Position numbers and translations under genes: made by a program
Origin: Lysobacter enzymogenes
Lineage (GTDB): Bacteria > Pseudomonadota > Gammaproteobacteria > Xanthomonadales > Xanthomonadaceae
Length of the DNA stretch: 64,000 bases
Reading direction: 5' to 3'
NCBI RefSeq assembly: GCF_900106525.1
Contig: NZ_FNOG01000009.1
Location: 130,001 to 194,000 of the forward strand
Notes under the pieces: generated by a model
Told to the model about the DNA's origin: nothing
What the model saw: the letters and a program-made list of their open reading frames with translations, nothing else
The model's database searches: none
In this document: piece after piece, positions 9,626 through 16,928 of the stretch
Position numbering within the stretch: position 1 is the stretch's first letter
Layout of the letters: every line of letters begins with the position of its first letter

Positions 9626-10204
9626 ATGGCCTCCCTCCCCACGCTGCTGCGCGAGATCCGCGCCTGCACCCTGTGCGCCGCGCACCTGCCGCACGGCCCG
9701 CGCCCGGTGCTGCAGGCGAGCGAAACCGCGCGGCTGCTGATCGCCGGGCAGGCGCCGGGGCGCAAGGTGCACGAATCGGGAATCCCCTTCGACGACGCCA
9801 GCGGCGAACGCCTGCGCGACTGGCTCGGACTGGACCGCGACACCTTCTACGACGCCGCGCGCGTGGCGATCGTGCCGATGGGCTTCTGCTACCCAGGCAA
9901 GGGCAAGTCGGGCGATCTGCCGCCGCGGCCCGAATGCGCACCGGCGTGGCAGGCGAAGCTGGCGCCGCATCTGCGCGGAATAAGGCTGACCCTCGCCGTC
10001 GGCCAGTACGCGCAAGCCTGGCACCTGCCCGAGGCGCGCTCGCTGACCGAGGCGGTGGCCGCGTGGCGCGCGCATTGGCCGCGGCTGCTCGCGCTGCCGC
10101 ATCCCAGCCCGCGCAACAATCTGTGGCTCAAGCGCAATCCGTGGTTCGAACGCGAACTGGTGCCGGCGCTGCGCGAACGCGTCGCACAGGCGCTGGCCGA
10201 GTGA
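9626..10204 (+). CDS. Uracil-DNA glycosylase family protein
   Basis: This 192-residue protein has the UDG fold. Its N-terminus has a CTLC pair (Cys14, Cys17), with further Cys88 (GFCYPGKG) and Cys104 (RPECAPAW). The spacing resembles the 4Fe-4S ligands of family 4 UDGs. Motif 1 reads GQAPGRKVHESGIPFDDASG, and motif 2 reads HPSPRNN, which is closer to SMUG1-type enzymes than to family 4. It probably acts on damaged bases in DNA, but the active-site pattern is not classical. The ATG at 9626 gives the family-typical N-terminus; the frame upstream translates only repeats. Its stop lies one base from the convergent TRIC gene stop. Confidence 0.82.
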   Translation: MASLPTLLREIRACTLCAAHLPHGPRPVLQASETARLLIAGQAPGRKVHESGIPFDDASGERLRDWLGLDRDTFYDAARVAIVPMGFCYPGKGKSGDLPPRPECAPAWQAKLAPHLRGIRLTLAVGQYAQAWHLPEARSLTEAVAAWRAHWPRLLALPHPSPRNNLWLKRNPWFERELVPALRERVAQALAE

Positions 10205-10205
10205 G

Positions 10206-10811
10206 TCACTGGTACACGAACTTCGGCATTTCCCATTCGTAGCGGATCGCCAGCAGGCGGAACGCGAAGCCGCCACCAAGACAGGCCAGCACCGCCACGT
10301 CCTCGCTCACGCCCAGGCGCAGCAACAGCAGATAAGCCACGCCGGTCAGCAACGACACCACCGCATACAGCTCGCGCTGGAACACCAGCGGAATCTCGTT
10401 GCACAGCACGTCGCGCAGCACGCCGCCGAACGCACCGGTGAGCATGCCGGCCACGACCACGATCGCCGGCTGGTGCCCGCCTTCGCGCGCCACCGCGCAG
10501 CCGATCAGGGTGAAGGCGACCAGCCCCAGCGCGTCCAGCCACAGGAAGGTGCGGCGCAGGTAGTGCAGCTTCTTGGCCACGATGGTCGCCGCGAACGCGG
10601 CGCCGACGGTGTAGCCCAGGTACTCGGGATGGCGCACCCAGCCCAGCGGATAGTGGCCGAGCACGATGTCGCGCAACGAACCGCCGCCGAGCGCGGTGAC
10701 GCAGGCGATGATGACCACGCCGAACAGGTCCATGCGCCGCCGCCCGGCGGCTAGCGCGCCGGTCATGGCTTCGGCGCTGATGGCGATGAGGTAGATGATC
10801 TGCAGCAACAC
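10206..10811 (-). CDS. TRIC/UPF0126 membrane protein (putative glycine transporter)
   Basis: This 201-residue protein has about seven membrane helices and two internal repeats with the glycine-arginine-aspartate signature (GGGSLRDIVLG and GGVLRDVLCNE). That is the TRIC/UPF0126 family, now also called Gly_transporter. No ATG fits. A GTG at 10811 with GGAG seven bases upstream gives the normal N-terminus LLQIIYLIAISAEAM; TTG at 10808 is an alternative. A glycine riboswitch lies in its leader at 10981-11068, so glycine or a related metabolite is the likely ligand or substrate. Confidence 0.9.
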   Translation of the reverse strand: MLLQIIYLIAISAEAMTGALAAGRRRMDLFGVVIIACVTALGGGSLRDIVLGHYPLGWVRHPEYLGYTVGAAFAATIVAKKLHYLRRTFLWLDALGLVAFTLIGCAVAREGGHQPAIVVVAGMLTGAFGGVLRDVLCNEIPLVFQRELYAVVSLLTGVAYLLLLRLGVSEDVAVLACLGGGFAFRLLAIRYEWEMPKFVYQ

Positions 10812-10980
10812 GGCAACGTCTCCGGCAACGGTCGGGAAGACCGCGGCGGCGCGGGAACCGATGCGCGCGCAGGCGCTGCGTCGCGAAGCGGACGCAGGCG
10901 GACGGCGGGGCCGCGCACGCCAGGGCGCGCGCAGCGATGCGCATCGGTTTCCGCGGCCTGAGCCGCGGCGCCGCTCCCGC

Positions 10981-11068
10981 TGTCCTTTTACCTGAGAGTT
11001 TGCGCGGCGCCGGCGAGGCCGGGCCGCTTGCCCCTTCGGTGGGCCGTCGATGCGGCCTCTCTCCAGAT
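10981..11068 (-). promoter_or_regulatory. Glycine riboswitch (gcvT-type aptamer)
   Basis: On the minus strand the leader reads CTGGAGAGAGGCCGC, then CACCGAAGGGGCAAGCGGCC, then AAACTCTCAGGTAAAAGGACA in order. These are the conserved P1/P2 GGAGAG, the CCGAAGGGGCAA core and the ACUCUCAGGnAAAAGGACA end of a glycine aptamer. A single aptamer is visible. It precedes the TRIC/UPF0126 gene by about 170 bp. Two segments in that leader, 10854-10866 and 10939-10952, are complementary over about 13 bp and could be the expression platform (inference). Confidence 0.93.
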
Positions 11069-11275
11069 CGGCGATGTCGTTGCAGTGTTCTGGTGCGGCG
11101 AATCCGAAGGAACTTCTGATTCGGCGAACCGGGCCTGAGCGATTATGGGAGCCTGCGCCTTCGGCGGGCGGCGGCGATCGGCCGGCGCCTCTCTTCTGCG
11201 AACGGGCGGCATGGTAACAGGCCGCGACCGGCGCGGCCTGCCCCAATCCCGCGGCCCACGATCCATGCGATCTAC

Positions 11276-11363
11276 CTGTAGGAGCGGCGCGAGCCGCGAC
11301 TGCGACACCGCGCTTACGACGCGACCGGCTACCCCGCAGTCGCGGCTCGCGCCGCTCCTACAG
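11276..11363. repeat. Family B paired repeat, 88 bp
   Basis: CTGTAGGAGCGGCGCGAGCC is followed about 60 bp later by its inverted copy ending GCCGCTCCTACAG. The intervening sequence also matches the 88-bp element at 14268-14355 with few differences, so the complete pair moves or is copied as a unit. Confidence 0.88.
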
Positions 11364-11384
11364 GGGCCCCAGGTCGCTCACGCA

Positions 11385-12116
11385 TCAATCGCCGGCCAAG
11401 GCCCCGACCATCGATTGCTCCAGCGACCGCTGCGGATCGGCGCGGATCGCATCCAGTTCATGCGCATCCCACTGCCGCCGCAAGCGCCCCTCGACCAGCA
11501 GCGCCGCGCGAGTAATGAAACGCTCGGCGACGTCCAACGAATGCGTCGCCAGCAACACCGCCACTCCGCGTTCGCGCGCCAGCTGCTGCAGATAGCGCTT
11601 GAGCGCATAGGCGCTGAGCGGGTCCAGGCCGTTGAGCGGTTCGTCCAGCACCAGCAGCGGCGGCTCGCCGAGCAGGCCCAGCGCGATCGCCAGTTTCTGC
11701 CGGGTGCCGAGCGAGTACTGGCCGATGCGGCGGTCGAGCATCGGCTGCAGCGACAACGTCGCGCACAGCGCCAGGGTCGGCTCGGGAATCGCGTCCAGGC
11801 CGCGCGCGCCGGCGAACAGGCGCAGGCATTCGCGCCCGCTCAGCAGCGGCGGCAGGCGCGCCGGATCGACCGCGAAGCCGAGCGCGCGCCGCGCCGCGAG
11901 CGGTTCGCGGGCGAGGTCGTGGCCGCCGATCAGCACCCGTCCCGCGCTCGGGCGCAGCAGCCCGGCCAGACAGTGCAGCAAGGTGGTCTTGCCCGAGCCG
12001 TTGGGGCCGATCAAGGCGGCGAAGTCGCCCGGCATCAGGCGCAGGTCGATGCCGTGCAGCACGGCGTGCTCGTCGTAGCGGTGCTGCAGGCCTTGCAGTT
12101 CCAGCGCCGCGTTCAT
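11385..12116 (-). CDS. ABC transporter ATP-binding protein
   Basis: This 243-residue ATPase has Walker A GPNGSGKTT, Walker B LLVLDEPLNGLD and the switch His in LLATHSLD. The signature motif is degenerate, YSLGTRQK instead of LSGGQ, as in many ABC-2-type exporters. The start codon overlaps the stop codon of the upstream permease (shared bases 12113-12116), so the two are translationally coupled. Together they form a small exporter of unknown substrate. A neighbouring aminoglycoside-type nucleotidyltransferase gene hints at detoxification, but this is only positional. Confidence 0.92.
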   Translation of the reverse strand: MNAALELQGLQHRYDEHAVLHGIDLRLMPGDFAALIGPNGSGKTTLLHCLAGLLRPSAGRVLIGGHDLAREPLAARRALGFAVDPARLPPLLSGRECLRLFAGARGLDAIPEPTLALCATLSLQPMLDRRIGQYSLGTRQKLAIALGLLGEPPLLVLDEPLNGLDPLSAYALKRYLQQLARERGVAVLLATHSLDVAERFITRAALLVEGRLRRQWDAHELDAIRADPQRSLEQSMVGALAGD

Positions 12117-13099
12117 GGCCGCCGTCCCGGACGCAGCGCCGCCAGCGCGGGCAGGCACAACAGCGCGCCCGCGGCGAGCAAGGCCGGCGCGGCGCGCCAG
12201 CCAAGACCGAGCAAGGCCGCACCCGCGCCGGCCATCGCGCCGGCGCACACGAACGCGAACGCGGGATAACGCCAGGCCGCGCGAGCCAGATCGCGCCGCG
12301 GCAACGGCGTCGCCGCCAGCGCGCTGCCGGCGGCGACCGTGGCGGCCGCACAGGCCTGGGCGAGCAGGCTGAACCAGGCCAGCGCGGTGGCGATCAGCAG
12401 CACGCCGGCGCCGGCCGCGAGCGCGGTCGATCCCGGCAAGCCCATCAGCACCGCGCCGATCATCCAGGCGTGGCCGCCGCGGCGCCAACGCAGCAGCGCT
12501 TCGCGGCGCTGCCAGTCGCTCAGGTGCGGCAGGCGCGCGTCGTCGAGCCAGCGCAGGCCGAACAGCGGCGCGCGCGCGCCTTCGCGCAGGCGTTGGGCGG
12601 GACGGCGGCGCTGGCGCAGCGCGGCGATCAGCCCGAGCGCAGTTCCCGGCACCACGCCGGCGGCAAGAACGAAGAAGGCGCTGCGCAGCCGCGCGCCGTC
12701 GCCGCCGAGCGCGGCCAGCAGGCCCGCGCTGGCCAGCAGCGCGGCCGCCGCACCGAGTATCGCGAGCAGTGCGAGCGTGCGGGTGATCCGCGCCGGCTCC
12801 AGCGGCGCCGCCGCCCACCAGCCGTGGCGCAGGTTTTCGTCGAGCCCGGCCAGGCGCGCGCGGGCGCTGGCGTAGGACGTCGCCAACGCCAGCAGCACGA
12901 ACGGTAGCGGCAATTGCGCGATCAGGCGCGGCAACGCGGCCGGCAACGCCGCCGCCTCGCCGCCGAACGCGCGCAGCGCGAGGCTGACGACCACCGCCGC
13001 GGCCAGCGCCGCGACAGCCCCGCGCCCGCGCCGCCAGCCGCCGCCGCGCACAGCGGCGAGGCGGGCTTCGCGCAGCCAGGGATGGAACAGGGGCGGCAT
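12113..13099 (-). CDS. ABC-2-like membrane permease
   Basis: This 328-residue, Ala/Leu-rich protein has about eight predicted helices (for example AAVVVSLALRAF, LALLAILGAAAALLASAGLL and AFVCAGAMAGAGAALLGLG). A cytoplasmic Arg-rich stretch (RQRRRPAQRLREG) lies mid-protein. I recognise no specific subfamily. It is assigned as the partner permease because it overlaps the ATPase gene by four bases and has matching topology. The ATG at 13099 starts MPPLFHPWLREARLAAVRGG. Confidence 0.8.
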   Translation of the reverse strand: MPPLFHPWLREARLAAVRGGGWRRGRGAVAALAAAVVVSLALRAFGGEAAALPAALPRLIAQLPLPFVLLALATSYASARARLAGLDENLRHGWWAAAPLEPARITRTLALLAILGAAAALLASAGLLAALGGDGARLRSAFFVLAAGVVPGTALGLIAALRQRRRPAQRLREGARAPLFGLRWLDDARLPHLSDWQRREALLRWRRGGHAWMIGAVLMGLPGSTALAAGAGVLLIATALAWFSLLAQACAAATVAAGSALAATPLPRRDLARAAWRYPAFAFVCAGAMAGAGAALLGLGWRAAPALLAAGALLCLPALAALRPGRRP

Positions 13100-13209
13100 G
13101 GGACGAGGGTAGCGCGGATAGGTGGGCGCAAGGTCGACGCTACAGTGAGCGGCGCGCGCAGGTGGGTCCGATGCCTTCGGATGAGGGTGACGACCCGATC
13201 CAAAAGCGT

Positions 13210-13275
13210 TCGGGCCTGAAGGCCCTCCCACAACAACCGAAGCCCGGGCCGTTGTGGGAGGGCCTTCAGGCCCGA
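13210..13275. repeat. Family A perfect inverted repeat (25-bp arms)
   Basis: Arms at 13210-13234 and 13251-13275 are exact reverse complements (TCGGGCCTGAAGGCCCTCCC and its complement) around a 16-bp loop. It lies between the convergent-to-upstream ANT-like gene and the ABC permease. A strong hairpin is expected in either transcript. Confidence 0.9.
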
Positions 13276-13325
13276 TGCTTTCCTGTCGGCCTCGGCGAAC
13301 GCTTGCGCCAAGTCGACCCGATGCC

Positions 13326-14144
13326 TCAGCGCTCGCCCGCCACGCAGCGTCGCCGCACCGCTTCGGTCAGCGCCACCTCATGCACCCACGCCTCCAGGCC
13401 GGCCCACACCCGCTCCACGGTGGTCACCACCAGCGCCTCGTCGCCGAGTTCGCCCTGGGCCACCAGGCGGTACAGCTCGACCGCGCCGTCCGGGCCCGGC
13501 AGGTCGGCGGCCTCGTCGAACAAGGTGCCGGCGCTGGCGTAGAGGTGGCGCTCGGCCAATGCGGACAGGCAGGCCACGTGCACGGCGAACTCGCCGGCCA
13601 GCAGCGCCAGCGGCTTGCGCGCGTAGCGGTTGCGCAGCTTGCCGATCAGTTCGTACAGCTCGCCGACCACGATCTCGGCCATCGCCCGCTCCACTTCCGC
13701 ATCGTCGGGATGCGCAGCCAGCGAACGCAGGGTTTCGAACAGCGCGCCGTGATCGGGCGCGATCCACAGCGCGCGCGCGTGCACGAACTGGCCGTGGCTG
13801 ATCGGCCAGGCCTCGTCGACTTCGCGCGCGAACGCTTCCACCGCGCTGCGCGACATCAGGTTGACCTCGGCCTTGCCGCGGCCGTGCACCCATTCCAGCG
13901 ATTCGTCGAAGTCCGCGCCGAACGCGGCGTCTTCCAGCACCGCCCACAGCTCCACGTCCGAATACGGGCCGTCGCTGTCGCGCGCGGTGGAGCCGTACAG
14001 CGCCACCGCCAGCAGGCGTTCGCCGAAGCGCTGGCGCAGACGTTCGAGAATGAGGGCGACCAGGTCGCGGCGTTGTTCGGAGGTGACCGATTGCGGTCCG
14101 GCGAACAAGGTGTCCAGTTCGCCCTGCGGCAGTGCGTAATCCAT
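13326..14144 (-). CDS. ANT(4')-like aminoglycoside nucleotidyltransferase
   Basis: This 272-residue protein follows the kanamycin nucleotidyltransferase pattern along its whole length. The motifs are YGSTARDSDGPYSDVELWAV (nucleotidyltransferase GS...DxE, residues about 50-69), KAEVNLMSR, EAWPISHGQFVHA, EIVVGELYELIGKLRNRYA, and a C-terminal RLVAQGELGDEALVVTTVERVW. ANT(4') enzymes adenylylate aminoglycosides at the 4' hydroxyl. Here the gene is chromosomal with host-like base composition, no integron or IS nearby, so it looks intrinsic. Activity on drugs is unproven; a different natural substrate is possible. The ATG at 14144 is preferred over an upstream frame made of repeat DNA. Confidence 0.85.
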   Translation of the reverse strand: MDYALPQGELDTLFAGPQSVTSEQRRDLVALILERLRQRFGERLLAVALYGSTARDSDGPYSDVELWAVLEDAAFGADFDESLEWVHGRGKAEVNLMSRSAVEAFAREVDEAWPISHGQFVHARALWIAPDHGALFETLRSLAAHPDDAEVERAMAEIVVGELYELIGKLRNRYARKPLALLAGEFAVHVACLSALAERHLYASAGTLFDEAADLPGPDGAVELYRLVAQGELGDEALVVTTVERVWAGLEAWVHEVALTEAVRRRCVAGER

Positions 14145-14267
14145 CGCGACTAGGTACCACGGCGCTCGCCGCCGCGGCAATTGCGCAATGCGGGCGTTGC
14201 GACGCGGCTGGCGCTTGCGGTGGGATGTCGGGCGCATCCGGCTCGCTGCGCAGCGTTCGGTTTCTCC

Positions 14268-14355
14268 CTGTAGGAGCGGCGCGAGCCGCGACCGCGACAT
14301 CGCGCTTGCGACGCGACCGGCTACCCCGCAGTCGCGGCTCGCGCCGCTCCTACAG
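14268..14355. repeat. Family B paired repeat, 88 bp
   Basis: This is the second copy of the composite seen at 11276-11363: same length, same CTGTAGGAGCGGCGCGAGCC ends and nearly the same interior (GACGCGACCGGCTACCCCGC). Confidence 0.88.
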
Positions 14356-14376
14356 GAGGCATCCGCGGCTGCGTTA

Positions 14377-14727
14377 TCACTGCGGCGGCGACGCCAGTTC
14401 GCGCGCGTCGAGGAAGCCGTCGTGGTTGCGGTCCTGCCGGGCGAAGCGCTCGGCCAGGGTCTTGCGGTGCTGCTCGCGGGTCAGCGACGCGCGCGCGCCG
14501 CGGCCGCTGGCGGGCTGTTCGGAGGCGTCGAGCACGCCGTCGTGGTTGGCGTCCATCGCGTCGAAGGCGTAGCTGAGCCAGTCCTGGTACTCGCTCAGCG
14601 AGACCCGGCCGTCGCGGTCGGCGTCCATGCGCGCGAGATAGTCGCCGGTGGAGGTCACCTCCTGCGCCGCGGCCGGCAGGCCGCAACATAGCGACACGAG
14701 AAGGGCGAACGGAAACGAACGGCGCAT
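14377..14727 (-). CDS. Secreted EF-hand calcium-binding protein
   Basis: This 116-residue protein has a signal peptide (MRRSFPFALLVSLCCGLPAAAQ). Three EF-hand loops follow: DADRDGRVSLSE (residues about 35-46), DANHDGVLDASE (about 58-69) and DRNHDGFLDARE (about 98-109). Each has the Asp/Asn ligands at positions 1, 3, 5 and the acidic residue at 12. It is likely a periplasmic or secreted calcium-binding or calcium-buffering protein. The next gene upstream encodes a 57-residue secreted Cys peptide on the same strand, 96 bp away. Confidence 0.9.
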   Translation of the reverse strand: MRRSFPFALLVSLCCGLPAAAQEVTSTGDYLARMDADRDGRVSLSEYQDWLSYAFDAMDANHDGVLDASEQPASGRGARASLTREQHRKTLAERFARQDRNHDGFLDARELASPPQ

Positions 14728-14823
14728 GCGCGCTCCGCGGCGGGGGATGCGCGCAGCCTGCCGCGCGCGGGCGCGGCGGGCAAGTGCGCGGCCGGCGCGC
14801 AGGCGCCGGCCGCGCGGGGCGCC

Positions 14824-14997
14824 TCAGCTGTCGTCCTGGCAACAGGCGAAGCGGTTGCCGCCGAACTGGCAGCCGGACTTGGGCGCGCAGCCCTCGGCGT
14901 ACTTGGTGTCGGCCTGGGCGGCGCCGAAACCGATGCCGGCGGCGAACAGCGCCACCAGCGCCAGGGCCTTGAAGCGCTTGCTGCGGAACGTCTTCAT
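14824..14997 (-). CDS. Small secreted cysteine-containing peptide (57 aa)
   Basis: This short frame encodes MKTFRSKRFKALALVALFAA, continuing GIGFGAAQADTKYAEGCAPK and ending GCQFGGNRFACCQDDS. It has a clear signal peptide ending AQA and a mature chain of about 28 residues with four Cys (C-x5-C-x8-CC). An ideal TAAGGAGAG ribosome site lies nine bases before the ATG. No function is recognised. Two disulphides are possible in the mature peptide. It is shorter than many gene callers accept and may be missing from annotations. Confidence 0.75.
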   Translation of the reverse strand: MKTFRSKRFKALALVALFAAGIGFGAAQADTKYAEGCAPKSGCQFGGNRFACCQDDS

Positions 14998-15310
14998 CGT
15001 GCTCTCTCCTTACGCATGCGCTCGCCGGCGCCGCTCCGTGGCGCGCAGTCGCGGTCGCGGATGGGCGATTCGTCCTTGAACGCGAACCGAGCGGGCGGAA
15101 AGCGCACGGGCGCGCCTGCGCGACAGCGCGGGCGGCGGGGTTCGGGCAGGCGATAGGCTCGAGCACGCGCCACCTCCGTGTGCGGCGCGGCCGGACGGCG
15201 GCGCCGGATTCCATGCCCGGCGACGCTACGCCGGCGCCGCGGGCCGCGCAACGGGCGGCGCGAGCGGCGAAGCCACCGCCGTCTCATTCCCGCATCGGCG
15301 CGCGTCGTAC
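14998..15310. other. Gap upstream of the small peptide
   Basis: This gap of about 310 bp carries the ribosome site and presumably the promoter of the small peptide gene. Open frames across it are arginine-rich and lack ribosome sites; I see no gene. Confidence 0.4.
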
Positions 15311-15343
15311 AAAAGAAAACCCGCGCCGGAGCGCGGGTTTTTT
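15311..15343 (-). terminator. Rho-independent terminator of the desaturase gene
   Basis: AAACCCGCGC and GCGCGGGTTT form a 10-bp stem with a CGGA loop, with T-rich tails on both strands. It lies 36 bp after the desaturase stop. It could work in both directions. Confidence 0.87.
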
Positions 15344-15378
15344 GGGTGCGGCGCAGGCGCGCGGATCGATAGCGCGAC

Positions 15379-16584
15379 TCAGTAGCGCGCCGGCGCCAGC
15401 GCATAGCCCTTGAGCCGCGCGGAGAACGCCTGCAGCGACTGGATGCCGCTGGCTTCGGCCTCCACGCACCAGGCGTGCAGGCGCTGCAGCGTGGCCTGGG
15501 CGTCGTGCGAACGATCGTCCAGCACCTGCGCCAGGCGCTGGCGGAAATCGGCCAGCTGGGCCATGCGCGGACGCTCCTCGACCCAGTGCTGCAAGCGCGC
15601 GCGGGCGCCGTCGTCGAGCCAGCGGCCGCCGTCGGCCAGGCCCTTGCGCAGGCGCCGCGGCAGCGCGCGCATGCGGTCGCCGGCGTGGGCGGCCTCTTCG
15701 CGCAGGGTCGGCAGGGTGACGTTGCGGTAGAAATCGGTCATCGCCTGGAAGCGGATCGCCAGCAGCGCCTTGAGCGTTTCGCCGTCGGGCATGGCGATGT
15801 TCGGGCGCACGTCGAGCGTCGGCGCGACCCGCAGCACCTTGGCCAGGCGCAGCGCGGCCAGGCCGCGGATCGCGGTCCAGCCGATGTCGAACTCCCACTT
15901 GCGCAGGGCGAACTTGGCCGAGCTGGGGAACGCGTGGTGGTTGTTGTGCAGCTCTTCGCCGCCGATCCAGAAGCCCCACGGGGTGAGGTTGGTGGCGGTG
16001 TCGGTGGTTTCGAAATTGCGGTAGCCCCACCAATGGCCCAGGCCGTTGACCACGCCGGCGGCCCAGAACGGGATCCACGCCATCTGCAGCGCCCAGATCG
16101 CCACGCCGGCGAAGCCGAACAAGGCGAAGCTCGCGAACAGCAGCACCACCGGGCCCATCGTCGCCCACGGGGTATAGAGCTTGCGTTCGATCCAGTCGTC
16201 CGGGCAGCCCTTGCCGTACTTCTCGATGTCCTCGCGCTCGCTGCGGGCCTGGCGGTAGAGCTCGACGCCGCGCCACATCACCGTGTCGATGCCCTTGAAC
16301 TGCGGGCTGTGCGGGTCGTCCTCGGTCTCGCACTTGGCGTGGTGCTTGCGATGGATCGCCGCCCACTCCTTGGTGATCATCGAGGTGGTCAGCCAAGTCC
16401 AGAAGCGGAAGAAATGCGCGAGCACCGGATGGAAGTCGACCGAGCGGTGCGCCATCGAGCGGTGCAGGTACAACGTCACCGACAAGATGGTGAGCTGGGT
16501 CACCACCAGCAAGTAGACGACCAATTCCCAGAAGCTGGCCTGGGCCAGGCCTCCGGCGAGGAAATCGATCAGGGACGCGGGCAT
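15379..16584 (-). CDS. Acyl-CoA/fatty-acid desaturase (delta-9 type)
   Basis: This 401-residue membrane enzyme has the three His boxes of the di-iron desaturases: HRSMAH, HRKHH and HNNHH, with hydrophobic helices around them. The order and sequence GGEELHNNHHAFPSSAKFA match the acyl-CoA delta-9 desaturase group. It introduces a cis double bond into acyl chains at the inner membrane. The C-terminal 120 residues form an extra helical region seen in the proteobacterial branch. The ATG at 16584 has GGAG seven bases upstream; the in-frame ATG 17 codons earlier lacks one. An AT-richer stretch at 16634-16656 may hold the promoter. Confidence 0.93.
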   Translation of the reverse strand: MPASLIDFLAGGLAQASFWELVVYLLVVTQLTILSVTLYLHRSMAHRSVDFHPVLAHFFRFWTWLTTSMITKEWAAIHRKHHAKCETEDDPHSPQFKGIDTVMWRGVELYRQARSEREDIEKYGKGCPDDWIERKLYTPWATMGPVVLLFASFALFGFAGVAIWALQMAWIPFWAAGVVNGLGHWWGYRNFETTDTATNLTPWGFWIGGEELHNNHHAFPSSAKFALRKWEFDIGWTAIRGLAALRLAKVLRVAPTLDVRPNIAMPDGETLKALLAIRFQAMTDFYRNVTLPTLREEAAHAGDRMRALPRRLRKGLADGGRWLDDGARARLQHWVEERPRMAQLADFRQRLAQVLDDRSHDAQATLQRLHAWCVEAEASGIQSLQAFSARLKGYALAPARY

Positions 16585-16928
16585 TGCGAACTCCGGGAGC
16601 GGCGCCGGCAGGGGACGCCTGGGGGTGGCGGGCAATTAAAGGACACTTGTATAGCCGATGATGCCACTTCGGCTCCACCGTTCGCGCCGGTATGGCCGGC
16701 CTGAGGTTGTGATGGGGTTTTGAGTTCGAACGGGCAAGCCCGCGCGAAGCGGGCAGGACGGGCCGGTTCAGGCGCGGCGGGCGTGTTCAGGATTCGGGGA
16801 TGGCGGCGCGGCGGGTGGGTTCGCGGTCGCGGCTTGCGCCGCTCCTACAGGTGGTGGTCGTGGCTTCGATTCCGACTGTAGGAGCGGCGCAAGCCGCGAC
16901 CGCGCCACTCCGACTACGGCGCCACCGC
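16585..16928. repeat. Gap with inverted family B pair
   Basis: Family B copies at 16823-16850 (ending CCGCTCCTACAG) and 16876-16903 (starting CTGTAGGAGCGGCGCAAGCC) face outwards from a 25-bp loop. The rest of this 344-bp gap should hold the desaturase promoter. No gene is visible. Confidence 0.75.

Noticed and set aside
14994-15404. Arg-rich open frame of 136 codons on the minus strand
   Set aside because: It has no ribosome site, crosses the desaturase terminator and translates to a low-complexity Arg/Ala sequence.
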